A stretch of 64,000 nucleotides of DNA. Source: Maridesulfovibrio ferrireducens. GTDB taxonomy: Bacteria; Desulfobacterota; Desulfovibrionia; Desulfovibrionales; Desulfovibrionaceae. The notes beneath the pieces were generated by a model. That model searched no databases, had not been told where the DNA came from, and saw only the letters and a program-made list of their open reading frames with translations. Positions 1-8,161 of the stretch are shown piece after piece; position 1 is the stretch's first letter; every line of letters begins with the position of its first letter. The translations under genes and the position numbers were made by a program. Location: NCBI RefSeq assembly GCF_900101105.1, contig NZ_FNGA01000001.1, forward strand, positions 806,001 through 870,000, read 5' to 3'.

Positions 1-443
1 CTTTTATTATAAGGCCTTTTAATAATTATGGCCCTCGTCAAAATCATAAGGGTGAACTGGCCGGGGTGATTCCTCTTACTGTATACAGGGTGCTAAACGA
101 TATTCCGCTTGAAATCCATGGCGACGGCAATCAAAGTCGTGATTTCATTTATGTAACTGATACTGTCGAAGCAATACTCGCTGTCTATGGAAAGCTAGAG
201 AAAGGTGAGTCTGTTAATATTTCGACCCATAATCAGGTTTGCATCAAAGAGGTAATTGAAACCATCGCAGATGCGATGGGTTATCAGGGTGAAATTTTAC
301 GAAAGCCAGCAAGAGGGTCAGACGTATACTGTCATAATGCCAGTAATGATAAGCTGATGGGCATGATTTCCTATAACCTTACTCCTTTTTCTGAAGGTTT
401 GAAGAAGTCGATTGACTGGTATGTAGAGGTTATTAAGGGGTAG
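1..443 (+). CDS. NAD-dependent epimerase/dehydratase, C-terminal part (5' cut by window)
   Basis: An open frame runs from base 3 to the stop at 441-443 without an initiation site of its own; the GTG at 66 is internal. About 146 residues are visible. The start of the visible part has an RPFNNYGPRQ motif, typical of the region after the catalytic YxxxK in extended SDR sugar-nucleotide epimerases and dehydratases. It is followed by a GDGNQSRDFIYVTD motif, the usual substrate-binding segment. The catalytic Tyr/Lys and the N-terminal Rossmann GxxGxxG lie upstream of the window. By family this would be a UDP- or dTDP-sugar epimerase/dehydratase of a surface-polysaccharide pathway; the substrate cannot be named from this piece. 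A radical SAM gene follows 88 bases later on the same strand. Confidence 0.85.
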   Translation, partial: FIIRPFNNYGPRQNHKGELAGVIPLTVYRVLNDIPLEIHGDGNQSRDFIYVTDTVEAILAVYGKLEKGESVNISTHNQVCIKEVIETIADAMGYQGEILRKPARGSDVYCHNASNDKLMGMISYNLTPFSEGLKKSIDWYVEVIKG

Positions 444-531
444 TCACTCCTTTTGTTTAGTATCTATTCAGATTTGTTAAGAAAAAAAATGTCGTTATAT
501 CTGATAAAGACTATGCGACTTAAGGTGAAAT

Positions 532-1650
532 ATGAAAATATCGTTTGGTAAAAAGAAGTCAGTTTTTATTCGCCGTTTTGGTAATATGGAGAAGCTCTCT
601 TATCTTCTGACTGGACAGCATGTATTTTCAAAGCTTTTAAATATTGGTCTTTCTAAGTTAATGAGTAATTTTAAGTGGGCAGGATTTCTCCCATATTACC
701 CTACTCAGATTTCAATTGAACCTACTATAGCCTGTAATTATAGGTGTCTAAGTTGTCCCCACGGAATGCCTTTAGAGGATAGAAAACAAGTTTTTCATCG
801 TGATAAGTTTATGAGTCTTGAAAAGTATAAAAAAGTGATAGATTCAATTTGTGGAAAAACGTGGTATCTTTCTCTCACAGGCATTGGCGAAAGTTTTTTG
901 CATCCAGAAATTTTTGAAATGATAGAGTATGCAGCCAACAAGGGAATGTTTGTTACGATTGAAACTAATGCTTCTGTCATGGATCCGGTAAGAGTAGCAG
1001 GTTTGCCTATACAATCTGTGCACCTTGCCTTGGACTGCATGAGTCAGGAATCATATGGCGAATACCGTATAGGTGGGCAAATTGATGTTGTTCGTGACAA
1101 TATTATTGCTCTTTGCGAAGAAATTGAAAAATCAAATTCGGGTATGAAACTTCTTATCCGGTACCTCATAAACAAGTATACCGAAGATGAATTTGAAGAA
1201 GCAAAGTCTCTGGTTTCCAAGTATGACTTTGTAACTCTGTACAAAGGTAATTTTATAATTCCGCCGCCTGACTTTGAAACATTCAAAGTTAAACCTCAAG
1301 CCACAAGTGTGGAAAATTATGAGAAGTGGAAGCCTGTAAAGGATAGTAATTATGATAATTACCAATTAGATCCTACTACAGGGCTTATGCGAGATCGTTC
1401 TTATTTTAATGAGTTTACCGGTGGGTGTCCTGGGGTATACTCTGGAGCTTATATTAATTCTGATGGTGAAATGTTTCCCTGTTGTGTAGCTGCACCGTTT
1501 ACTCCCAAGGAATTGAGCTACGGAAACGTGTTTGAGGATGATTTCGGAGCTGTCTGGAATGGTAAGAAGGCAAGGACCTTTAGACGAAAGTATAAGGCCG
1601 CTGCCGGTAATTATGGTTATTGCAGTGAGTGTTCGAGCAGTAAAATATAG
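532..1650 (+). CDS. Radical SAM / SPASM domain protein
   Basis: A 372-residue protein with a CxxxCxxC cluster (Cys68, Cys72, Cys75) in an IEPTIACNYRCLSCPHG context, the radical SAM [4Fe-4S] site. A C-terminal SPASM-type set of cysteines includes GGCPG, FPCC and a final GYCSEC, which would bind auxiliary Fe-S clusters. A GIGESFLHPE segment matches the GGEPLLHP-like SAM-binding strand. Radical SAM/SPASM proteins of this shape are common in O-antigen and glycan loci, but their substrates are mostly unknown. It lies between sugar-nucleotide genes and is closed by a hairpin terminator about 60 bases downstream. The starting ATG has only a modest purine-rich stretch (ttaaggtgaaat) ahead of it. Confidence 0.88.
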   Translation: MKISFGKKKSVFIRRFGNMEKLSYLLTGQHVFSKLLNIGLSKLMSNFKWAGFLPYYPTQISIEPTIACNYRCLSCPHGMPLEDRKQVFHRDKFMSLEKYKKVIDSICGKTWYLSLTGIGESFLHPEIFEMIEYAANKGMFVTIETNASVMDPVRVAGLPIQSVHLALDCMSQESYGEYRIGGQIDVVRDNIIALCEEIEKSNSGMKLLIRYLINKYTEDEFEEAKSLVSKYDFVTLYKGNFIIPPPDFETFKVKPQATSVENYEKWKPVKDSNYDNYQLDPTTGLMRDRSYFNEFTGGCPGVYSGAYINSDGEMFPCCVAAPFTPKELSYGNVFEDDFGAVWNGKKARTFRRKYKAAAGNYGYCSECSSSKI

Positions 1651-1707
1651 TTAAATATTATATTGTGCCGTTCTAATATAGATTGATGGTTTTAGATTAT
1701 TACCATT

Positions 1708-1738
1708 GGGCTGTGAGCTTAACCTCACAGTCCTTTTT
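1708..1738 (+). terminator. Rho-independent terminator after the radical SAM gene
   Basis: A 10-bp stem (1708-1717 with 1724-1733, one G-T pair) with a 6-base loop is followed by a run of five T. It lies 58 bases after the radical SAM stop codon and closes the first plus-strand unit. Confidence 0.8.
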
Positions 1739-2225
1739 ATGGGTGATGTTTGGAGTAATCATGTGCAAACTAAGGTGCGGTCTTTTTGAGTTTTATATTT
1801 CGAGATATTCTTGCAGCATTTATTTACTTCGGTGTAAGTTTTTTAATATGTGAAAAATCTTGTTTTACGATTCCATTTGTCCTTTCAGCCATAGCGTTTT
1901 GGTAGCAATCATTACCGCCCGTCATAGAAGGTATTATTCCTGCTTTTTTGAGTTTATGTAATCCTCTCTTATAACAATCCCAGGGAAGTTAAGTCATTTG
2001 ATAATCCCCTGAAATTTTTTCTTCCGATTAGTATTGAAGGATGAGAAATGTGCTGAGGTTGACTTGTTAATTTTTATAGTCCAAATTGATTAAGTTTTAT
2101 ATAAGAGGGTAATCTTGCTGACTAATGGCTTTCATGGTCATGCGCTTGTCTATGAGATTATGAAGTGGGCGTGGGCTGATCTGTAATCTGATTACAGTGG
2201 ATATATATCAAAGGGAACAGTATCG
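1739..2225. other. Gene-poor region with transposase remnant
   Basis: Besides the IS3 remnant, this stretch holds only short open frames. One, 2094-2186 on the plus strand, ends in an uninterrupted segment reading VILLTNGFHGHALVYEIMKW. It has no start codon context and is probably another gene fragment whose family I do not recognise. The region is AT-rich and ends in the leader of the GT2 gene. Confidence 0.5.
1761..1988 (-). pseudogene. Decayed IS3-family transposase (OrfB) remnant
   Basis: Read on the minus strand, 1988-1824 encodes a short stretch containing KKAGIIPSMTGGND, then CYQNAMAERTNGI, ending in KLTPK and a stop. This matches the IS3/IS150-type OrfB catalytic region, normally GIIPSMSRKGN..DNA..ER/ESFF with the last DDE glutamate in the AER segment. 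The frame is closed by a stop at each end. A weak LKKTAP trace continues to about 1761 after the stop. No flanking inverted repeats and no upstream DD residues were recognised, so this is a degraded fragment rather than an element that could move. Confidence 0.65.
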
Positions 2226-3272
2226 ATGAATGATGGTAATAATTCAAATGAAGGCAGGAAAAGACTTATTTCTTTGGTTTTTCCTGTTTTTAATGAAGCA
2301 GAAAATATTCCTGTACTTTTAAAAGAGGTTCGACGAGCCATTGAGTGTATCTCCAAGCGATATGAGTTTGAATTCATTTTTACTGACAATTGTAGTTCTG
2401 ATGAGACATTCAAGCTTCTCGCTGAAGAAGCAAAGAGAGATAGGCGTATTCGGGTTTTTCGGTTTTCAAGAAATTTCGGTTTCCAGCGTTCAATTCTGAC
2501 AGGCTTCTATAAAGCCCGTGGAGATGCTGCGATTCAACTTGATGCGGATTTGCAGGACCCTCCCTCAATGATACCGCAGATGATTGAGAAGTGGGAAGAA
2601 GGTTACGACGTTGTTTACGGGATTAGGGTTAAAAGGGATGAGTCCTGGCTTTTGGAAAAAACCCGTAAGCTGTATTATCATATTGTCCATGTTGCCAGTG
2701 AACAGCCATTACCGCGTAATGCAGGAGATTTTCGTCTTATCTCACACCGGGTTCTGACTGTCTTAAGATCATTACATAATGGAACCCCGTATTTGAGGGG
2801 AACAATTGGTGAGATCGGTTTTAGGCAGTGTGGTATTGAGTATGATCGAGCTCAACGCAGTGCCGGTGAGAGTAAATTCAAATTGCGGGCCTTAATGAAC
2901 TTTGCTTTGGATGGCATTTTTCATCAATCAGTTCTTCCATTACGTATCTCTGCTTATTTTGGTTTTTTTCTTTTTGCATTAACTTCCGGGGGTGCTTTAT
3001 ACTATCTTATCCGGTATGCCGCAGCCTCCTCTGATTGGCCTCCTGGGTTTGCAACTTTGGTCCTGCTTCTTTTGGTTACACTTATGACCAACGCTGTTTT
3101 TTTTGCAATAATTGGAGAGTATATTGGTAGACTTTACAAATCTACCAAAGGGTTCCCGATAACAATTATTGATGTAAGCATAGATCCTTACTGTGAAAAT
3201 GGGGCAAAATGTTCGGCTGAATCAAGGGCAGTAAATATTATTGATCCAAATTTCGGGAAAAGTGATTTATGA
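2226..3272 (+). CDS. Glycosyltransferase family 2, DPM1/GtrB/ArnC-like, membrane-anchored
   Basis: A 348-residue protein. The N-terminal GT-A domain has LVFPVFNEAENIP near residues 18-30, a DNCSSDETF motif near 52-60 and DADLQDPP near 98-105, whose DxD binds the metal/nucleotide. Two long hydrophobic segments near residues 235-260 and 272-300 are typical of polyprenyl-phosphate glycosyltransferases. By family it should transfer a sugar from a nucleotide donor to undecaprenyl phosphate on the cytoplasmic face of the inner membrane. Its stop overlaps the start of the sulfotransferase gene (ATGA), so the two are probably translated together. The transferred sugar is not known. Confidence 0.88.
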   Translation: MNDGNNSNEGRKRLISLVFPVFNEAENIPVLLKEVRRAIECISKRYEFEFIFTDNCSSDETFKLLAEEAKRDRRIRVFRFSRNFGFQRSILTGFYKARGDAAIQLDADLQDPPSMIPQMIEKWEEGYDVVYGIRVKRDESWLLEKTRKLYYHIVHVASEQPLPRNAGDFRLISHRVLTVLRSLHNGTPYLRGTIGEIGFRQCGIEYDRAQRSAGESKFKLRALMNFALDGIFHQSVLPLRISAYFGFFLFALTSGGALYYLIRYAAASSDWPPGFATLVLLLLVTLMTNAVFFAIIGEYIGRLYKSTKGFPITIIDVSIDPYCENGAKCSAESRAVNIIDPNFGKSDL

Positions 3273-4114
3273 ATGTAGTAACAGGTATGCATAGAAGTGG
3301 TACCTCCTTTATTTGTCAGGTTTTAAACTCTTTGGGTGCAGATTTCGGAGAGAGTGAGAAACTTTTCAGGGCAGATAAATTTAACGCGAAAGGTTACTAC
3401 GAAAATATTGATTTTGTAGATGTTAATAATAAAATGGTGCTGGGATTGGGCACTGATTTTGCTAACTGGCAAAAAGAAAGTAACTCAAAACCTTTAATCC
3501 GGATGTTTAGAAATATTATTTCTGGAAAATTTAAATATTTGTTTCAGCCCAGTCTTAATAAAATTAATTCACGAGCTGACAGTCTAAGTGAGAAAATGGA
3601 TCTTTTAGGACAGGAATATTTTGATCTCTGGGTTAAGGATCCCAGATTTTGTTTGACTCTTAGGTCCTGGCGCAAATTCACATCTGTAAATAAGGTCGTA
3701 TTCTGTTTTCGTAACCCTTCGGGAGTGGCTTTTTCTTTGAAAAAAAGGGAACATCTTCCGTTGTCAGTCGGGTATTCTTTCTGGAATTATCATACATTGA
3801 ATTTTTTTCGTGAGCTTCCTCCCGGGACGAAGGTTCTTCTGGTAAATTTTGATTATTTTTTTCATGAGCAGCATCAGGAAGAAGCTTTTCGTAGGATAGG
3901 CAGGTTTGTCGGACTGGATGAGGATGATAAAAGAATTGCCGAGTTGCCTTCAATTTTGGATATTCGGCTGTGGAATAAGCAAAAAGCCCTTCCGGACATG
4001 CCTGCAAAGTCTGAAGCAGCCTACAAAGCTCTGCTGTCACTTTATAGCAACTCTGAATCGGCTACAATGTTCGATGAAGGTTTACGTGAATTTTCTCTTT
4101 TACGAGAACTTTAG
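3269..4114 (+). CDS. Sulfotransferase family protein
   Basis: A 281-residue protein beginning MNVVTGMHRSGTSFIC. The GMHRSGTS element is the 5'-phosphosulfate-binding loop of PAPS-dependent sulfotransferases. A second motif, VVFCFRNPSGVAFSL near residue 150, corresponds to the 3'-phosphate-binding segment (consensus RNP..va.S). WVKDPRFCLT lies between. By family it would transfer sulfate from PAPS to a carbohydrate hydroxyl. Position directly after a polyprenyl-phosphate glycosyltransferase (4-base overlap) and before a flippase-like protein suggests that a glycan or lipid-linked sugar is sulfated. This fits a sulfate-metabolising marine bacterium, but the acceptor is an inference. Confidence 0.82.
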   Translation: MNVVTGMHRSGTSFICQVLNSLGADFGESEKLFRADKFNAKGYYENIDFVDVNNKMVLGLGTDFANWQKESNSKPLIRMFRNIISGKFKYLFQPSLNKINSRADSLSEKMDLLGQEYFDLWVKDPRFCLTLRSWRKFTSVNKVVFCFRNPSGVAFSLKKREHLPLSVGYSFWNYHTLNFFRELPPGTKVLLVNFDYFFHEQHQEEAFRRIGRFVGLDEDDKRIAELPSILDIRLWNKQKALPDMPAKSEAAYKALLSLYSNSESATMFDEGLREFSLLREL

Positions 4115-4141
4115 CGGCAAACGGGAATATTGTGAGAGGAG

Positions 4142-5128
4142 ATGTTGTCTAACTTTGCGGTAAAAAAAGATGTGATCCGATTTCTTGTTAAAATACTGTC
4201 AATCTTGTTTATTGTCTGGTTGTGCTTTGCCTTTCGTAGTAAACTGCCCTCGGCTGAAGTCTGGAGATCTGTTTATTCTCAAGAGTTTCGCAGCGCTGGT
4301 TTTCATTTTATACTTTTGTTTTCTTTGGCTCTTTTCCTTCGCAGTATTCGTTTTGGGATACTTTTCCATCTCTGCGCATTTGTCAGCTTAGCAAGGTCAA
4401 TTCTCCTTTTTCCATGGATATTTACCGTAGGTGCATTCACCCCTTTTCGACTTGGTGAAGGAGTCCGTTTGCTGTGGGTAAACAGGTTTGGAGGGAGCAA
4501 GTCACTGGCTTTGGTATATTTTTTTGCAGAGAGGTTCTCTGATCTGCTTTGCCTGCTTATAATCTTGCTGGTGGGCAGTTATCGTTTTTTAAGTTTATCA
4601 GAGTACTCCGCAGAAATTTTTTGCTTTATGCTGGCAGTTGTGCTCGCCGTATATTTAATTATTTGGAAATGGCACGATTTTATGGCGGAGTTGGCATATT
4701 CTCGTTTTGAAGGGCGATTTGGTAAAGTTCTTGGTGATTTTCTGACCGGATTCAATTACATGAATAATTTCCCCTTGCACATGAGTGTCCTGTTGCTGAC
4801 CATTGCTATCTGGGTTATTATGATTACTGCTTTTTTTTGCATGTTTAATGCAACTTTGAGGCTCGATGAAACCCTTCCAGCTGCGGCTTTGACGTTGGCG
4901 TCTGTTAATTTGGCGGGGTTGTTCTCATTTATTCCGGGAAACACAGGCAGCTACCATTTGGCTGCCTTGGGTTCTTTGAGTGCTTTCGGGGTGCAGGTAG
5001 AAATTGGAATTGTGACTATCACAGTCATGCACGGATTGAATATTTTGACTACGTTTTTCTGGGGAGTGTTAAGTAGGTTAGCCATGTTCTTCATGGTCAA
5101 TCAGAGTATTGACTCGGCACATGACTGA
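4142..5128 (+). CDS. Flippase-like membrane protein (LPG_synthase_TM / UPF0104 family)
   Basis: A 328-residue, very hydrophobic protein with about eight predicted membrane segments. It contains the family signature region FTPFRLGEGVRLLWV near residues 98-112 and FIPGNTGSYHLAALG near 264-278, a glycine/proline-rich segment of the lysylphosphatidylglycerol synthase transmembrane/AglD family. It follows the sulfotransferase by 27 bases on the same strand. Members of this family often accompany polyprenyl-phosphate glycosyltransferases and are thought to move lipid-linked sugars, but the function is not established for most of them. A GAGAGGAG stretch just before the ATG could serve as ribosome binding site, though the spacing is short. 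Confidence 0.75.
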   Translation: MLSNFAVKKDVIRFLVKILSILFIVWLCFAFRSKLPSAEVWRSVYSQEFRSAGFHFILLFSLALFLRSIRFGILFHLCAFVSLARSILLFPWIFTVGAFTPFRLGEGVRLLWVNRFGGSKSLALVYFFAERFSDLLCLLIILLVGSYRFLSLSEYSAEIFCFMLAVVLAVYLIIWKWHDFMAELAYSRFEGRFGKVLGDFLTGFNYMNNFPLHMSVLLLTIAIWVIMITAFFCMFNATLRLDETLPAAALTLASVNLAGLFSFIPGNTGSYHLAALGSLSAFGVQVEIGIVTITVMHGLNILTTFFWGVLSRLAMFFMVNQSIDSAHD

Positions 5129-5156
5129 TTGCTCTGCGTAAAGGAGCGGACATTTT

Positions 5157-5234
5157 ATGACTATCCTAATATCGACCTTGCTGGTATTAGCTGTAGTGTA
5201 TTTCAATGTGATTAAAGCTACAGATGGCTGGTAA
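5157..5234 (+). CDS. Putative 25-residue membrane microprotein
   Basis: A small frame starting ATG at 5157 with an AAGGAG ribosome binding site ten bases upstream (5141-5146). The product, MTILISTLLVLAVVYFNVIK followed by ATDGW, is almost entirely one hydrophobic helix with a short polar tail. It lies 28 bases after the flippase-like gene and ends within a small hairpin. No family is recognised. The well-placed ribosome binding site is the main reason to list it; such a short frame could also be chance. Confidence 0.35.
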   Translation: MTILISTLLVLAVVYFNVIKATDGW

Positions 5235-5254
5235 AGCCAGTGCCTTTTGTTTTT
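5225..5254 (+). terminator. Possible weak terminator
   Basis: A 5-bp stem (5225-5229 with 5235-5239) is followed by a T-rich tract from 5245. It separates the GT2-sulfotransferase-flippase unit from rfbF. The stem is short, so it is only a candidate. Confidence 0.3.
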
Positions 5255-5329
5255 GTGTTCTAATCATTACATAACCTGCTGGCTGCCAAGCGATATGGGT
5301 TATAAATTATATTGTAAGTAGGAAAACTT

Positions 5330-6094
5330 ATGAAGACAGTATTGCTAGCTGGTGGATATGGTACAAGAATATCTGAAGAGAGTGCCACTCGTCCTAAGCC
5401 TATGGTGGAGATCGGTGGGAGGCCTATTCTTTGGCATATCATGGAGATGTATGCATCGCATGGTTATAATGATTTTGTTGTTGCTTGCGGCTACAAGTCT
5501 GCATATATCAAACAGTATTTTTCCAGTGTTACCCAGCAATTAAATAATCTGAGCATTAACCTTGGGACCGGGGTGATTGAAACTATCGGTAAACATGCTC
5601 CGGACTGGAAGGTTACGTTAATGGATACCGGTTTGAATACAATGACAGGAGGCAGGCTTCGTCGTCTGGCCCCTTATTTGGATTCAACTTTCATGGTTAC
5701 TTATGGGGATGGTGTAAGTAATGTTGATATCACTAAGCTGGTAGAGTTTCACAAGTCTCATGGCAAGCTGGCCACAGTGACTGCTGTGCGTCCTCCTGCT
5801 CGCTTCGGAAGTCTTATTCTCGATGATAGCAAGGTTAAGTGTTTTTCAGAGAAAAACCCGGTTTCTGAAGGCTGGATCAATGGGGGATTTTTTGTTCTTG
5901 AGCCCGAAGTATTGGATTATATTAGTGGTGATGAAGTTCCTTTCGAAACAGATCCGTTGAGCAATTTATCAAAGGACGGACAGTTGATGGCTTATCTGCA
6001 CGATGGTTTTTGGAAGTGTATGGATACATTACGTGATAAGGTTCAGTTAGAACAAATGTGGCAGAAAGGAGATGCACCATGGATGCTGCGATAG
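5330..6094 (+). CDS. rfbF: Glucose-1-phosphate cytidylyltransferase
   Basis: A 254-residue protein of the usual length for RfbF. It begins MKTVLLAGGYGTRISE with the nucleotidyltransferase LAGGxGTR signature, followed by a RPKPMVEIGG segment whose lysine contacts the phosphates. VTYGDGVSNVD carries the metal-binding aspartate, and WINGGFFVLEPEV and FWKCMDTLRDK match RfbF-type enzymes. It would make CDP-glucose from CTP and glucose 1-phosphate, the entry step to CDP-linked deoxysugars. The next gene, rfbG, starts inside its 3' end, so the pair is translationally linked. Confidence 0.92.
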   Translation: MKTVLLAGGYGTRISEESATRPKPMVEIGGRPILWHIMEMYASHGYNDFVVACGYKSAYIKQYFSSVTQQLNNLSINLGTGVIETIGKHAPDWKVTLMDTGLNTMTGGRLRRLAPYLDSTFMVTYGDGVSNVDITKLVEFHKSHGKLATVTAVRPPARFGSLILDDSKVKCFSEKNPVSEGWINGGFFVLEPEVLDYISGDEVPFETDPLSNLSKDGQLMAYLHDGFWKCMDTLRDKVQLEQMWQKGDAPWMLR

Positions 6095-7164
6095 AAAGTC
6101 TTAACTCGGCACCTTGGTATGCAGGAAAGCGTGTCCTAGTTACCGGACATACAGGGTTTTGCGGTTCGTGGTTGAGTCAGTGGCTAATCCGTGAAGGGGC
6201 GTTTGTCACTGGGGTGGCGTTGGAGAATGACAGTCCTCATGCTCTTTACAAGGTCCTCGGTCTGACTGGAAAAATGGATTCAACTTTGGGAGATATCCGG
6301 GACCGTGGGGTAATTGCGGATGTTTTTCAAAGAAGTCGCCCGGATATTGTTTTCCATTTGGCAGCTCAACCCCTAGTGAAGCTTTCATATGAAGATCCAG
6401 AGGAAACTTTTGAAAGTAATGTCCTGGGGACATTGAATATTTTGCGGGCAGCGCACAAGGTTGGCACGGTAAAGTCCTTTGTGAATATAACAAGTGACAA
6501 AGCGTATCAAAATAATGAGTGGTGTTGGGGATATCGCGAAAATGACCGTATCGGCGGGCATGATCCGTACAGTTGTTCCAAGGCGTGTGCAGATTTGTTG
6601 GCAACTTCTTTTCACCTTTCTTACTGTCAGAGTGATTCGGCAATGAGCTTGGGAACTGCCCGTGCTGGTAATATCATAGGTGGCGGGGACTGGGCACAGG
6701 ACCGAATTATCCCTGATATCTGCCGGGCTGCTATTGAAAAAAAACCGGTGGTTTTGCGAAATCCTCAGGGTGTGAGGCCCTGGCAACATGTGCTGGAACC
6801 CCTGCGGGGATACATGGCTCTTGGAAAGGCTTTGTATGAAGGCAGATTCAAGGGAGAGGCCTTTAACTTTGGCCCTGGAAGGGAAAGCTCGTGTACTGTG
6901 GATGAGTTGACCAAAGCTATGCATCGGTTGATTGGAGGAAGCATTGAATATAATGTTTCACCGGCGGCAGTGCATGAAGCAGGGCTTTTGACTCTTGATA
7001 TTGCAAAATCAATTTCCAGATTGGGCTGGAAGCCTGTTTTAAAGATCGAAGAGTCGTTACAATTAACCGCAGAGTTTTATTTGGCGCAAATGGATTCTCC
7101 TGAAAAGGTTCCGTCTATGCTGGATAGTCAAATTGAATATTACTGCAACAGGTTGTCTGAGTGA
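6079..7164 (+). CDS. rfbG: CDP-glucose 4,6-dehydratase
   Basis: I place the start at the ATG at 6079 (361 residues), preceded by AAAGGAGA at 6064-6071, rather than at the upstream in-frame GTG at 6058. This gives a 16-base overlap with rfbF. The protein has the Rossmann motif VTGHTGFCGSWL, LAAQPLVKLSY, an NITSDKAYQN segment, and a YSCSKACADLL stretch containing the YxxxK of short-chain dehydratases. The GHTGFxGSW form is typical of CDP-glucose 4,6-dehydratases. It converts CDP-glucose to CDP-4-keto-6-deoxyglucose in the cytoplasm. The next gene overlaps its stop (ATGA). Confidence 0.92.
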   Translation: MDAAIESLNSAPWYAGKRVLVTGHTGFCGSWLSQWLIREGAFVTGVALENDSPHALYKVLGLTGKMDSTLGDIRDRGVIADVFQRSRPDIVFHLAAQPLVKLSYEDPEETFESNVLGTLNILRAAHKVGTVKSFVNITSDKAYQNNEWCWGYRENDRIGGHDPYSCSKACADLLATSFHLSYCQSDSAMSLGTARAGNIIGGGDWAQDRIIPDICRAAIEKKPVVLRNPQGVRPWQHVLEPLRGYMALGKALYEGRFKGEAFNFGPGRESSCTVDELTKAMHRLIGGSIEYNVSPAAVHEAGLLTLDIAKSISRLGWKPVLKIEESLQLTAEFYLAQMDSPEKVPSMLDSQIEYYCNRLSE

Positions 7165-8087
7165 TGAACTTTCTTGTTACTGGTGCAACCGGCATGATTG
7201 GGAGAAGGGTTGTCCGCATTCTTGTTGAATCCGGAGACAAAGTGATAGCTCCGATAAGAAGTGTCAGGAAGGCTCAAGACTGTTTTAATGATTTAGGTGA
7301 CGGCATTTTATTCGTTGACTGGAATACTGAAAATATTTCTAATCTTTTGAAGGATGTTGAGGATCTGCATGTGATTCATTTGGCGGCTCCGGGGGTGATT
7401 CCTGGTGAGCGTAATTGGGATAATTTAATTGAAGGGGCAGTATCTCTTAGTGTTCAGACAGTTCTAGCTTTGAAAAATGCATCTACAAAATGTTTTATTC
7501 ATACTGGGAGCTGCCTTGAATATGGACCTTCCGCAACGATGACAACTATACCTGAAACACATTGTCTTGACGGGCTTTGCGATTATGGGGCCGCTAAAGC
7601 TGCTTCTTACCTCTGTGCTAAGGCTGCAGCAAGTAAGGTTGGTATCCGGTTTATATGCGCAAGGCTTTTCGGTGTTTACGGCGAAGAAGAAGCTCCGGGG
7701 CGGCTAATACCTTATCTTGTGAGTAAGCTCAGAAACGGTGAAGAAGTTGATTTGACTCTCGGCGAGCAAGTGCGTGATTTTCTTTACGTAGACGATGCTG
7801 CGAAGGCTTTGATTGAACTTGCCCGTAATGCAGAATGCCTTGAACATAGTGTTTATAATGTTTGTTCTGGAGCAGGAATTCAAATTTGTGATATGGCACT
7901 TAAAATTTCTAAGGCCGTAGGCGCAGATAATAGTTTGCTCAAATTCGGAGCACGTCCATACCGAGAAGATGAGCCTATGTATATAGTTGGTGATAATAAG
8001 CGCTTGCAGGATTCTTTGGTTTGGAGTCAGTCCTTTAGCATTGACGAAGGACTCAGGCAAACCGTAACCAGACTTCTTCAGAAGTAG
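7164..8087 (+). CDS. NAD-dependent epimerase/reductase, probable CDP-4-keto-6-deoxyhexose tailoring enzyme
   Basis: A 307-residue extended SDR starting at the ATG overlapping the rfbG stop. It has VTGATGMIGRR at the N-terminus, HLAAPG near residue 72, YGAAKAASYL carrying YxxxK near 138-144, and RLFGVYG. Overlap with rfbG points to the rfbG product as substrate, so it may be a 4-ketoreductase (CDP-abequose/paratose synthase-like) or an epimerase. No RfbH-type 3-dehydrase (needed for 3,6-dideoxy sugars) is present nearby, which favours a simple 6-deoxyhexose. The exact reaction is an inference. Confidence 0.75.
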   Translation: MNFLVTGATGMIGRRVVRILVESGDKVIAPIRSVRKAQDCFNDLGDGILFVDWNTENISNLLKDVEDLHVIHLAAPGVIPGERNWDNLIEGAVSLSVQTVLALKNASTKCFIHTGSCLEYGPSATMTTIPETHCLDGLCDYGAAKAASYLCAKAAASKVGIRFICARLFGVYGEEEAPGRLIPYLVSKLRNGEEVDLTLGEQVRDFLYVDDAAKALIELARNAECLEHSVYNVCSGAGIQICDMALKISKAVGADNSLLKFGARPYREDEPMYIVGDNKRLQDSLVWSQSFSIDEGLRQTVTRLLQK

Positions 8088-8161
8088 TTGAACATTTATT
8101 TGAGCTGTTTCTAGGCAGTATTCATAATTATAGTATTAGTTTTTTAATCAGGCTGTTGTCG

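Noticed and set aside
6058-6078. Upstream GTG start for rfbG
   Set aside because: The ATG at 6079 has AAAGGAGA at the right spacing, while the GTG has no such site.
6385-6924. 179-residue minus-strand open frame opposite rfbG
   Set aside because: It is a shadow of rfbG: no family motifs, no ribosome binding site, and the plus-strand product has all rfbG motifs.
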